A DNA stretch of 64,000 nt from Microbacterium mangrovi (lineage in GTDB: Bacteria > Actinomycetota > Actinomycetes > Actinomycetales > Microbacteriaceae). The translations under genes were made by a program, and so were the position numbers. The number at the start of each line of letters is the position of its first letter. Position 1 is the stretch's first letter. The notes under the pieces are model-generated. The model saw only the letters and a list, made by a program, of their open reading frames with translations, ran no database searches and was not told where the DNA came from. Shown one piece after another: positions 1-7,561 of this stretch. The stretch covers positions 1-64,000 of the forward strand of contig NZ_JTDK01000027.1 in assembly GCF_000802305.1 (NCBI RefSeq), in the 5' to 3' direction.

Positions 1-599
1 CCGACGGGCACGGCACCACCCCCGAACACCGCGACACCCTCGGCGCCATCCAAGCCACCGTGCACCTCACCATCCCCGCCTCCACCCTCGCCGGCACCAC
101 CATCGGCGGCGCCACCGTGGAAGGGGCCGGACTCGTGGATGACGACACCGCCCGCACCCTGGCCGGCGGATCGGACGACTGGTACCGAGTGTTCACCGAC
201 CCGACCACCGGGGTCCCGGTCACCGTCGACAAACGCCGCCCCTGCACCGCGATGAAACGCCTCCTGCAAGCCAGAGATGAGACCTGCCGGTTCCCCGGCT
301 GCCGCCGCCCCGCCCAAAAATGCGACATCGACCACACCACCGCACACGCTGAGGGCGGCCCCACCGCCCTGTGCAACCTCGCCTGCCTGTGCGAACGCCA
401 CCACACGGTGAAGCACCACACCGACTGGCATGTCGAGCAGCTCCCGGGCGGCATCCTGCAGTTCACATCCCCGACCCGCCGCGGGTACCGCACCCGACCC
501 CCGGCCGCCGTCCGGTTCATACCAGACCGACCACCCGGCGCCCCGGCGCCCGAACCGCACTCGCCCCACCGAGAACACAGGCAGCACGCCCCCTTCTGA
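1..599 (+). CDS. HNH endonuclease, DUF222/13E12 type (C-terminal part only)
   Basis: The reading frame is already open at the window edge, so the N-terminal DUF222 part is missing. What is visible is the C-terminal HNH nuclease domain: CRFPGC followed by a second zinc-binding half ending in CERHH, with the catalytic-type segment DIDHT between them. In the 13E12/DUF222 family the HNH domain lies near the C-terminus, as here, and is followed by a Pro/Arg-rich low-complexity tail. These proteins occur in several copies in Microbacteriaceae genomes and their role is unclear; a nicking or mobile-type nuclease is inferred. It ends at a TGA at 597-599. The next gene begins 83 bases downstream. Confidence 0.85.
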   Translation, partial: DGHGTTPEHRDTLGAIQATVHLTIPASTLAGTTIGGATVEGAGLVDDDTARTLAGGSDDWYRVFTDPTTGVPVTVDKRRPCTAMKRLLQARDETCRFPGCRRPAQKCDIDHTTAHAEGGPTALCNLACLCERHHTVKHHTDWHVEQLPGGILQFTSPTRRGYRTRPPAAVRFIPDRPPGAPAPEPHSPHREHRQHAPF

Positions 600-681
600 C
601 GCACCCACCGGTGGCCGGTCTGCTCGAGCCGCCGCACCCGACCGCAGCCCCAATGTCGGAGGTCGGTGGGAGCATAGGGGC

Positions 682-3609
682 ATGGCTGTGCTCGCGTCGA
701 GTCCGCGGATGGTGGGGCGCGAGCGCGAGTTCGCGGCCCTGGTCGATGCGTTCGTCGAGGGGCAGTCCGGCAGGCCTCGCACCGTGCTCGTGCGGGGCGA
801 GGCCGGCATCGGCAAGACGCGCCTGGTCGGCGAGTTCCTGAACGAGATCGAGAGGCGCCCGGTAGGGATGCCCGTGGTCGTCGCGGTCGGGCAATGCGTC
901 GATCTCGGGCCGATCGGCGCGCCGTTCGGCCCGATCCGTCGCGTGCTGCGCGACCTGCACGACGCCGTCGGGTCCGCCGCGCTGCGCGAGGCGGCCGGCT
1001 CACCGGCGGTGCGGGCGACGTTGGCCGCGTTCGTTCCCGGCCTCGACGACGACGCGGCATCCGCCCCCGACGACGCCACGTTCGAGTTCGCCGAGGCGAT
1101 CGAGACCGTACTGGAGAGACTCTCCGTGCAGCACCACGTCGTGGTCGTCGTCGAAGACCTGCAATGGGCCGATGCGGCCACGCTGGCCCTGCTGAAGACG
1201 CTCGCCACGACGCTGCGTGGGCGCCATCTGACGGTCGTCGCGACCTATCGTTCCGACGACATCGACCGATTCCATCCGCTGCGGCCGCTGCTGGCCGAGC
1301 TCGACCGCGTCCGGGCGATCGTGCGCGTCGACGTGCTGCCGCTGAGCGCCGACGAGGTCACCGAGCAGGTGCGGATGCTGACCGGCGACGCGGCCGGGCG
1401 CGGGGACGCCCGCGCGCTGGCGGATCGCAGCGGCGGCGTGCCGTTCCTGGTCGAGGAGCTCGTCGACATCGGCGACATGCATCTTCCCCAGACCTTGCGC
1501 GACCTGGTGCTCGCGCGGTACGAACGCCTCGGCGACGACGCCCGGGCGCTGATCCGCACGATGGCCGCCGGCGGCGTGCACGTCGATCACGCCCTGATCG
1601 CCGCCGTGGCCGGCCTCCCCGACGACGACCTCGACCGGGCCCTGCGCGAGGCGATCGACGATCGGGTGATCTCGGCCGACGGCGACGGCTACTCGTTCCG
1701 GCACGCCTTGACGCGCGAGGCCGTCGAGGGCGAGATGCTGCCGAGCGAGCAGGTCCGCGTGCATCGCCGCTATGCGGAGGTGCTCACCGCCGACGCGTCG
1801 GACGGGCCGGATGCCGTGTCGGCGGCCGCCGAGCACTGGCTGGCCGCCCATGACCTCCCCCGCGCGTTCGACGCCACGGTGCGCGCGCTCGAGGCATCCC
1901 GGGCGACCTTCGCTCCGGCGGCATCCGTCAAGCTCGTGGAACGGCTGACCGAGCTGTGGCCGCAGGTTCCGGATGCCGAGGCCCGGGCCGGCACGACACC
2001 GGCCGATCTGCACCTGCAGGCGGCGACCGCGTGGCACGACCTCGGGGATGCCGAGCGCTCGCTGCGCGCCGCGAACGAGGGCCTGAGCTGCCCCATCGAC
2101 GACCCGGTGCTGCGCGCCGGGCTGCTGCGGCAGCGCTACGTCGAGGAGTTCAACACCGGACGCCGCCCCGACCGCACCGGCTTGCACGAGGCGCGCGAGC
2201 TGCTGGAGGGTCTCGACGACCCGCGCGCGAAGACCCTGCTCTCACGCACGCTGTCGAACATCGCGGCCGGTCATCACGACGCCAGCGCGCAGCAGCACCT
2301 GCGCCGCGCCGTGGCGTTGGCCGAGGAGTCCGGCAGCACCTCGGCGCTCGCGATCGCCCTCGCGAACGAGGCATGGCGGCTGTCAGAGGTCGAAGACGAC
2401 GAGGTGGCCGCACTCGAGCCGCTCGAACGCGCCCGAGCCCTGGACCTGAATCCGTCGGCCTGGGCGTACGTCGGGTCGGCCCTGACCGACATGCTGGGGC
2501 GCCTCGGCAGGTATGAGGATGCCGCTGCGGTCGGCTGCGCACACTTCGAAGACGCCGTCGGCGCAGGACTCGACCGCGGGCTCACCGGCGATCTCGCCCT
2601 CGAGACCGCGCACGCGCTGTTCAGCCTCGGTCGCGTGCCCGAGGCGCTCGAGTTCGCCCAGCGGGCGCGGCGTCTGCTCGAACGGGGCTCGCGCATCCAG
2701 GCCGTGCGGCTGCTGTCGACGCACTACGCATGGAACGACGAACCCGAGCAGCGCGATGCGCTGCGCACGGTCGAGCGGGCCACTCTGGACGAGGCTCGCC
2801 GGCGCAATCCGACACGCATCGACTGGTGGGTGCCGGCGTCCGTCGACGCGGTCGTCGCAGCGGCCGCAGGACTCCCGGTCAGAGCCGACGACGACTGGGT
2901 GCCGCGGTTCGCCGCGGTCGACGCGGTTCTGCAGCGCGTCGGCATGGCACCCCAGACCGGCCGCTACGCCGCCATCGCCGGTGCGCTGATGCTGCGTGCG
3001 GTCGCGTCGACGCATCCGGTCGTCGCCCAGGCCGAGGCCGCGCAGCTGCGGGCGACGATCGAGGATGCCGTCCGCCGCTGGCCCGACCGCGGCACCGCGC
3101 CGCTGCTGCGTCGCTTCATCGAGGCGACCTTCGCCGACGCGGACCGCGCCGCACCGCGCGACCGGGTTCAGTCGTGGCGGGCCGTGCTCGACGGGCCGGA
3201 TGCCGCGACCCTGCCGGTGCGTCACCGGCATCTGGCCGAGCTCTCTCTCGCCGCGGCGAGTCTGGCCGCCGGAGACCGCGAGGGCGCGGTGGGCGTGCTC
3301 GCCGCCGTGTCCGAGGCCGCCGGTGAGCACGGCGTGCGGCGGATCGGGGCATCCGCATCGGAGCTCGCCGCGCGGGCGGGCCTGACCACAGCGGCGGATG
3401 CCCCGCTCCCGGTGCTGGAGACGCTCACCCCGCGCGAACGCCAGGTGCTGGCACTCGTCGCCGAAGGTCTCACGAACGCGCAGATCGGCGAGCGCCTGTT
3501 CATCAGCCCGAAGACCGCGTCGGTGCACGTCTCCGCGATCCTGGCGAAGGTCGGCGCCGGCAACCGGGCACAGGCCGCCGCCCTGTTCTCGGCCCTGTCC
3601 GACGCCTGA
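682..3609 (+). CDS. Large ATP-binding LuxR-family (LAL) transcriptional regulator
   Basis: Protein of about 975 aa. The N-terminus carries an AAA/NACHT-like ATPase: Walker A GEAGIGKT near residue 40 and Walker B VVVVVEDLQW near residue 155. A long helical TPR-like middle follows, and the last 65 residues are a LuxR-type helix-turn-helix (LTPRERQVLALVAEGLTN...). This is the LAL architecture, in which ligand or partner sensing through the ATPase controls DNA binding. The ATG at 682 is preferred over an upstream in-frame ATG at 430 because homologous sequence starts with MVGREREF and the 430-681 stretch overlaps the preceding gene and is low-complexity. A G-rich stretch (GGAGG at about 657) lies upstream. 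Target genes are not evident; the neighbours are unrelated. Confidence 0.85.
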   Translation: MAVLASSPRMVGREREFAALVDAFVEGQSGRPRTVLVRGEAGIGKTRLVGEFLNEIERRPVGMPVVVAVGQCVDLGPIGAPFGPIRRVLRDLHDAVGSAALREAAGSPAVRATLAAFVPGLDDDAASAPDDATFEFAEAIETVLERLSVQHHVVVVVEDLQWADAATLALLKTLATTLRGRHLTVVATYRSDDIDRFHPLRPLLAELDRVRAIVRVDVLPLSADEVTEQVRMLTGDAAGRGDARALADRSGGVPFLVEELVDIGDMHLPQTLRDLVLARYERLGDDARALIRTMAAGGVHVDHALIAAVAGLPDDDLDRALREAIDDRVISADGDGYSFRHALTREAVEGEMLPSEQVRVHRRYAEVLTADASDGPDAVSAAAEHWLAAHDLPRAFDATVRALEASRATFAPAASVKLVERLTELWPQVPDAEARAGTTPADLHLQAATAWHDLGDAERSLRAANEGLSCPIDDPVLRAGLLRQRYVEEFNTGRRPDRTGLHEARELLEGLDDPRAKTLLSRTLSNIAAGHHDASAQQHLRRAVALAEESGSTSALAIALANEAWRLSEVEDDEVAALEPLERARALDLNPSAWAYVGSALTDMLGRLGRYEDAAAVGCAHFEDAVGAGLDRGLTGDLALETAHALFSLGRVPEALEFAQRARRLLERGSRIQAVRLLSTHYAWNDEPEQRDALRTVERATLDEARRRNPTRIDWWVPASVDAVVAAAAGLPVRADDDWVPRFAAVDAVLQRVGMAPQTGRYAAIAGALMLRAVASTHPVVAQAEAAQLRATIEDAVRRWPDRGTAPLLRRFIEATFADADRAAPRDRVQSWRAVLDGPDAATLPVRHRHLAELSLAAASLAAGDREGAVGVLAAVSEAAGEHGVRRIGASASELAARAGLTTAADAPLPVLETLTPRERQVLALVAEGLTNAQIGERLFISPKTASVHVSAILAKVGAGNRAQAAALFSALSDA

Positions 3610-3652
3610 CGGGAGAAGGTGTCTCACTCGAGCCACCATTGGTCATACCGGT

Positions 3653-3658
3653 TATACT
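3653..3658 (+). promoter_or_regulatory. -10 box of toxin-antitoxin operon (leaderless)
   Basis: TATACT lies six bases before the ATG at 3665, so transcription is expected to begin at or next to the A of the start codon. No Shine-Dalgarno sequence is present. The overlapping ACCGGT palindrome could be an autoregulatory operator; that is inference. Confidence 0.55.
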
Positions 3659-3664
3659 CATGTC

Positions 3665-3910
3665 ATGAAGACAGCGATCTCAGTGCCTGACGCAGACTTC
3701 GAGCGGTTTGAACGGGTCGCGTCCCGCAACGGAATGAGCCGGTCGGAGTTCTATCGCCGCGCGGGAGCGCGGTACGCAGATGAGCTCGAGGGAACGAGTG
3801 CACTGACAGCTGTTGCCGAAGCTGCGCTGGAGCGCGCGGGACAGCCCGCGGGCGACGGGCTCCTGCTCGCTGAGGCTCAGCGTGTGATCCTCTCGGGTTC
3901 CGACTGGTGA
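3665..3910 (+). CDS. Ribbon-helix-helix antitoxin (MazE-like partner of MazF)
   Basis: 81 aa. The N-terminal 45 residues (MKTAISVPDADFERFERVA, then a helix with GMSRSEFYRRAGARY) fit a CopG/MetJ-type ribbon-helix-helix DNA-binding fold: a short beta strand followed by two helices. The acidic C-terminal part would wrap the toxin. It overlaps the following MazF-like gene by four bases (GTGA), the usual antitoxin-first arrangement. The ATG at 3665 is chosen because it lies right after a TATACT -10 box and gives the expected RHH N-terminus. It probably represses its own promoter together with the toxin, as is known for such pairs. Confidence 0.8.
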   Translation: MKTAISVPDADFERFERVASRNGMSRSEFYRRAGARYADELEGTSALTAVAEAALERAGQPAGDGLLLAEAQRVILSGSDW

Positions 3911-4251
3911 TCGCTCGCGGCGATGTGGTCTGGGTGGACTTCGGGGATCCGCGCGGATCCGAACCCGCGAAACTCCGGCCCACAGTCGTCCTGCAAGACG
4001 ACTGGCTGCTCGCGACATCGATAAACACCGTGCTGGTGGTGCCGCTGACGTCGAACCTCGCGCAGGAGGGCCTTCCCGGGAACGTGTTCGTCCCGGCAGC
4101 GGCATCAGGACTGGACAGGGACTCGGTTGCTCTGGTCACTCAATTGGGACCGGTCAGCCGGGAGTACATACAGCCCTTCCCCGTCGGGCATCTTCCGGCG
4201 TACGTTCTCAATGAACTCAACCTCGGCATCCGCCTCGTGGCCGGCATGTGA
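3907..4251 (+). CDS. MazF/PemK-family endoribonuclease toxin
   Basis: 114 aa, normal for MazF. It opens with the family signature GDVVWVDFGDPRGSEPAKLRP, in which the Arg-Pro after the first strand is part of the active-site region, followed by VVLQDD and the TSN and LGPVSREYI segments typical of the SH3-like PemK fold. MazF proteins cleave single-stranded mRNA at short sequence motifs and arrest growth when the antitoxin is lost. It starts at GTG 3907 inside the antitoxin stop (GTGA overlap), implying translational coupling. Its own stop overlaps the next gene in the same manner. The gene appears intact. Confidence 0.85.
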   Translation: MIARGDVVWVDFGDPRGSEPAKLRPTVVLQDDWLLATSINTVLVVPLTSNLAQEGLPGNVFVPAAASGLDRDSVALVTQLGPVSREYIQPFPVGHLPAYVLNELNLGIRLVAGM

Positions 4252-4787
4252 GCACGCAGCCGCATTCACAACCCGAATCCGAGGCCCGAGCTCCGTCAGC
4301 AGAGGGAGACGGCGTGGGCACCAGCACCAGGACGATCACGATCGACACGCGGGCCACGCCGGGGGCCGCCTTCGCGCGCCTCATCGACGTGCAGGGGCTG
4401 AGCGCCTGGCTGCCGCGGTCATCCACCTTTCGCGGTCCCGGCATCCCGCCGACGGAGCGCCACGACTACGTCGACAGAACACCGATCGGCGACCTGGCCG
4501 GACGCATCGTGGCGGCCGTCCCACCCGAGCGCGTCGAGTTCTTCCAGGCGACGGCCGACGGCACCCTGAGTATCGGCATCGTCTACGCCATCGCCCCGGA
4601 CGGCGACGGTGCGACGGTCACCCGCACCGGGACCATCACCACCGCGGGGCGCCTGCGCTGGTTGCATCCGGTCATCGTCGCGGTGACCCACCGCGAGAAC
4701 CGTCGCACCATGAAGCACCTGCGCATCGCTCTGGACGCCGATGCCGCGCGTGACGCATGGCGGTTCGTTGCGTCGTATCCGATTTGA
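4248..4787 (+). CDS. SRPBCC-superfamily protein, third gene of the toxin-antitoxin operon
   Basis: 179 aa. From about residue 25 the sequence TRTITIDTRATPGAAFARLIDVQGLSAWLP is the usual start of an SRPBCC (START/Bet v 1-like) lipid- or ligand-binding fold, and the C-terminal helix (THRENRRTMKHLRIALDAD) fits. The function is unknown. The GTG at 4248 overlaps the toxin stop by four bases, the third such coupling in a row. A second in-frame GTG at 4314 with AGAGGGAGA just upstream is a serious alternative and would remove the low-complexity N-terminus. The overlap suggests co-expression with the toxin, but a mechanistic link is not shown. Confidence 0.65.
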   Translation: MSTQPHSQPESEARAPSAEGDGVGTSTRTITIDTRATPGAAFARLIDVQGLSAWLPRSSTFRGPGIPPTERHDYVDRTPIGDLAGRIVAAVPPERVEFFQATADGTLSIGIVYAIAPDGDGATVTRTGTITTAGRLRWLHPVIVAVTHRENRRTMKHLRIALDADAARDAWRFVASYPI

Positions 4788-4792
4788 GACTT

Positions 4793-4807
4793 GAGACTCC
4801 CAGTCTC
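4793..4807. promoter_or_regulatory. Palindromic operator candidate GAGACT-N3-AGTCTC
   Basis: Perfect 6-bp inverted repeat with a 3-bp spacer, preceded by a second TTGAGAC half. It is in the 190-bp gap between the SRPBCC gene and the TetR gene. TetR regulators often bind this kind of short palindrome near their own gene, so autoregulation is plausible. The rest of the gap holds no convincing gene. Confidence 0.45.
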
Positions 4808-4968
4808 TATGGTGGAAGGGCGTACCCACGCCTGGGGAGGTGGGGCACGTCGATCCGCAGACGCCACACCCTGCCGTCGTGTGGAGGACCGTCGCGGTGC
4901 CGGCTCTTGGGGGAGACCGGCACCGCGACAACTCCTTTTCAGGCTGTGATGACGACGGGGTCGCCGGT

Positions 4969-4974
4969 GATAAT
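4969..4974 (+). promoter_or_regulatory. -10 box of the TetR gene (leaderless)
   Basis: GATAAT ends six bases before ATG 4981; a tandem ATG at 4978 is three bases closer. No ribosome binding site is visible. Confidence 0.45.
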
Positions 4975-4980
4975 CGAATG

Positions 4981-5733
4981 ATGCGTTCCAACGCTCCCCG
5001 TTCACGCCGGCCCGCGGGCGAGACCCGTGCACTGATGCTGGATGCCGCCGTGAACCGCGTGCAGCACGAGGGCCTGCGCCTCGACTACGCGAACATCGAG
5101 CTCGAGGATCTCATCCGGATCGCCGGCGTTCCCCGGTCCACCGTGTTCCGGATCTGGCCCGACCGGATCGCGTTCATCGCAGACCTCGTGCGCACGCTCT
5201 TCGAACGGGACCCGGGCTTCGACACCGGTTTCGACGAGCAGACGAGGCAGCTTCTCGACCAGGTCGTGGAGATGGGCGCGCACGCCTCCTCGGACGAAGA
5301 ACGGCAGGGGATGCTGCGGGACACGCTCCGCGTCGCCGTGGCGCACAACATGCAGACCGTGGAGAACACCGTCGCGTGGCGCGCCTACCGGACGATGTGC
5401 GCGGCCCTGGTCAGCGGAGACGTTCCGGGTGGCGCCGGCATCCGCACCCTCCTCGTGGAGATCGAGGCGCGGTACCTGGATCGGATGGCCGAGATCTACG
5501 GCGGTCTGAACGCCGCGTTCGGGCTCCGCATGCGCGACGGGGTCACCGAGCGCGACCTCGCGCTCGCGATCATGGCGATGATCGACGGGATGAGCGACCA
5601 CAGTCGCATCGACCCCGCCGCGGTCGACACGCCCCGCGTGGTCGCCCTCGGGCCCGAGGGCACGCGCGAGTGGCACCTCGCCGGTGTCGCGATCGCCGGC
5701 ATCTACACCTCTTTCACCGAGTCCGCCGGCTGA
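4981..5733 (+). CDS. TetR/AcrR-family transcriptional regulator
   Basis: About 250 aa. The N-terminal 65 residues form a TetR-type helix-turn-helix domain: TRALMLDAAV for helix 1, then ELEDLIRIAGVPRSTVFRIWP for the recognition helices, with W replacing the more usual Y-x-F/H-F region. The C-terminal two thirds would bind a ligand and dimerise. The start is taken at the second of two adjacent ATGs because it is at leaderless distance from GATAAT. It precedes an ABC transporter operon on the same strand and may regulate it, itself, or both; the palindrome at 4793-4807 is a candidate site. Confidence 0.8.
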   Translation: MRSNAPRSRRPAGETRALMLDAAVNRVQHEGLRLDYANIELEDLIRIAGVPRSTVFRIWPDRIAFIADLVRTLFERDPGFDTGFDEQTRQLLDQVVEMGAHASSDEERQGMLRDTLRVAVAHNMQTVENTVAWRAYRTMCAALVSGDVPGGAGIRTLLVEIEARYLDRMAEIYGGLNAAFGLRMRDGVTERDLALAIMAMIDGMSDHSRIDPAAVDTPRVVALGPEGTREWHLAGVAIAGIYTSFTESAG

Positions 5734-5812
5734 CGCCCGGGTCATCCGGCGGTACCACCGGCGCCGCCGAGGTCGGCACCGCGGGCGGATGCGGACGGAG
5801 GGGCCCGCTCCG

Positions 5813-5818
5813 TACCGT
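5813..5818 (+). promoter_or_regulatory. -10 box of the ABC exporter operon (leaderless)
   Basis: TACCGT followed by six bases and the ATG at 5825. The same arrangement recurs at many genes of this window. Confidence 0.45.
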
Positions 5819-5824
5819 CGAAGC

Positions 5825-6736
5825 ATGATCGTTGCAGAGCACCTCACGAAGAGGTTCGCAGACAAGACCGCGGTGGATGACGTCTCGTTCACCGTTCAGC
5901 CCGGGAAGGTGACCGGGTTCCTCGGCCCGAACGGCGCCGGCAAGTCCACCACCATGCGGATGATCGTCGGCCTCGACCGGCCCACGTCCGGACGCACGAC
6001 GGTCGCCGGCCAGGACTACCGGGCGCTGCGCGCCCCCATCACCGAGGTCGGGGTGCTCCTCGACGCCAAGGCGGTGCACGGCGGCCGCAGCGCCCTGAAC
6101 CACCTGCGCGCCATCGCGGCGACGCACGGCATCCCGCGCTCCCGAGTCGACGAGGTCATCGACCTCGCCGGGATCGGCTCGGTCGCCCGCAAACGCGCCG
6201 GCAAGTTCTCGCTCGGCATGGGACAGCGACTCGGCATCGCCGCGGCCCTTCTCGGCGACCCGCACACGCTCATCCTGGACGAGCCGGTCAACGGGCTCGA
6301 CCCCGAGGGCGTGCGGTGGGTCCGTGAGTTCGTGCGCCATGCCGCCGGCGAGGGCCGCACGGTGCTCCTGTCCAGCCACCTCATGAGCGAGATGGCGCAG
6401 ACCGCCGACCACGTCGTCGTCCTCGGCCGCGGCAAAGTGCTCGCGGACGCGCCCCTGGGCGACCTGGTCCGGGCGTGGACCACCACGACGGTCCGCGTGC
6501 AGAGCCCCCGCGCGACCGAGCTGGCGTCACTCGTCGCCGGACCGGACATCCGCGTGACCTCGCCCGCCCCGGGCGTGCTCGACGTCGAGGGCGCGACCGC
6601 GGCATCCATCGGCGACACCGCTGCGCACGGCGGCATCCCGCTGCACGAGCTCACCACCACGAGCGGATCCCTCGAAGAGGCGTACCTCGCCCTCACCGAG
6701 ACCGCCGTCGAGTACAAGACCAAGGAGTTCGCATGA
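5825..6736 (+). CDS. ABC transporter ATP-binding protein (drug/bacitracin exporter type)
   Basis: 303 aa. Walker A GPNGAGKST near residue 40, ABC signature FSLGMGQRLG near 132, Walker B TLILDEPVNGLDPEG near 152 and the H-loop SSHLMSE near 186. A C-terminal extension of about 80 residues is typical of the CcmA/BcrA type of ATPase that energises two-component exporters. It overlaps the permease gene by four bases (ATGA). With the kinase and regulator downstream it makes a self-contained detection and export module, with substrate unknown. Confidence 0.9.
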   Translation: MIVAEHLTKRFADKTAVDDVSFTVQPGKVTGFLGPNGAGKSTTMRMIVGLDRPTSGRTTVAGQDYRALRAPITEVGVLLDAKAVHGGRSALNHLRAIAATHGIPRSRVDEVIDLAGIGSVARKRAGKFSLGMGQRLGIAAALLGDPHTLILDEPVNGLDPEGVRWVREFVRHAAGEGRTVLLSSHLMSEMAQTADHVVVLGRGKVLADAPLGDLVRAWTTTTVRVQSPRATELASLVAGPDIRVTSPAPGVLDVEGATAASIGDTAAHGGIPLHELTTTSGSLEEAYLALTETAVEYKTKEFA

Positions 6737-7551
6737 CCACCCTCACCCACACCCCCGCTCCCGTGCCCGCGGTGCGCACCCGGTCCCCGTACCGGCTGAC
6801 GTTCGGCGGCCAGCTGCGCAGCGAGGCGGTCAAGATCGCGACGGTCCGCTCGACCTGGTGGTCGGTGGGCATCACCGTCGCCCTCACGATCGGCATCGCG
6901 GTGCTCCTCGCCCTCACCGTCGGCGGACAGATGGACCGGCCGATCATGGTCGCCGTCGCCCCGATCCAGTTCACGATGCTCCTGGCCGGAATTCTCGGCG
7001 CCATCACGGTCACCGGCGAGTACTCGACGGGCATGGTCCGCTCGACCCTCACCGCCGACCCGATCCGCGGCAGCGTGCTCACCGCGAAGGCGATCGTCGG
7101 CGCCGTGCTCATGTTCGTCACCGCGTTCGTGACCTTCACCGTCGCCGCACTCGCGACCGCACCCATCCTGGCGCGCCACGACACCTCCGTCGACTGGGCG
7201 AGCGGTCCGGACACGTGGCTTCCGCTGCTGTCCGCGTCGTTCTCGATGGCCGTCTTCGCGCTGCTCGGCGTCGGGCTCGGCTTCGTGATCCGCAGCGGTG
7301 CCGGGGCCATCGCCGCCGTCGTCGGCATCCTCTTCGTGCTCCCCGTGGTCACGTCGATGTTCCCGGCTCAGGGATCGTGGGCGTGGGTGTCGGAGCTCGG
7401 CCACTACCTGCCGATGTCCGCTTCGCAGAACCTCATCCTGCCCTCCGACCTGGCGCCTCTCAGCGCGGGCGGCGCTCTGCTCACGCTGACCGCCTGGGCG
7501 CTCGTGCCGCTCCTCGCGGGCTGGGCGCTCCTGCGCACGCGTGACGCGTAG
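6733..7551 (+). CDS. ABC transporter permease
   Basis: 272 aa integral membrane protein with about six hydrophobic segments. After a short N-terminal cytosolic stretch (LRSEAVKIATVRSTWW) the first membrane span follows. The segment GEYSTGMVRSTLTADP is a hallmark of ABC-2-type permeases that partner BcrA-like ATPases. It is co-translated with the ATPase through an ATGA overlap. The -10 box for the kinase downstream lies inside its last codons. Confidence 0.88.
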   Translation: MTTLTHTPAPVPAVRTRSPYRLTFGGQLRSEAVKIATVRSTWWSVGITVALTIGIAVLLALTVGGQMDRPIMVAVAPIQFTMLLAGILGAITVTGEYSTGMVRSTLTADPIRGSVLTAKAIVGAVLMFVTAFVTFTVAALATAPILARHDTSVDWASGPDTWLPLLSASFSMAVFALLGVGLGFVIRSGAGAIAAVVGILFVLPVVTSMFPAQGSWAWVSELGHYLPMSASQNLILPSDLAPLSAGGALLTLTAWALVPLLAGWALLRTRDA

Positions 7552-7554
7552 GCT
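7549..7554 (+). promoter_or_regulatory. -10 box of the sensor kinase gene (leaderless, inside permease stop)
   Basis: TAGGCT overlaps the TAG stop of the permease; ATG 7562 follows seven bases later. This would let the kinase-regulator pair be transcribed separately from the transporter. Confidence 0.45.
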
Positions 7555-7561
7555 CGACCGC

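Noticed and set aside
430..681. N-terminal extension of the LuxR-type regulator
   Set aside because: It overlaps the HNH gene, is Pro/Arg-rich low complexity, and the conserved protein starts at ATG 682.
4757..4981. Short frame between the SRPBCC and TetR genes
   Set aside because: It overlaps the end of the SRPBCC gene, has no start signal and no recognisable product; the region reads better as promoter and operator DNA.
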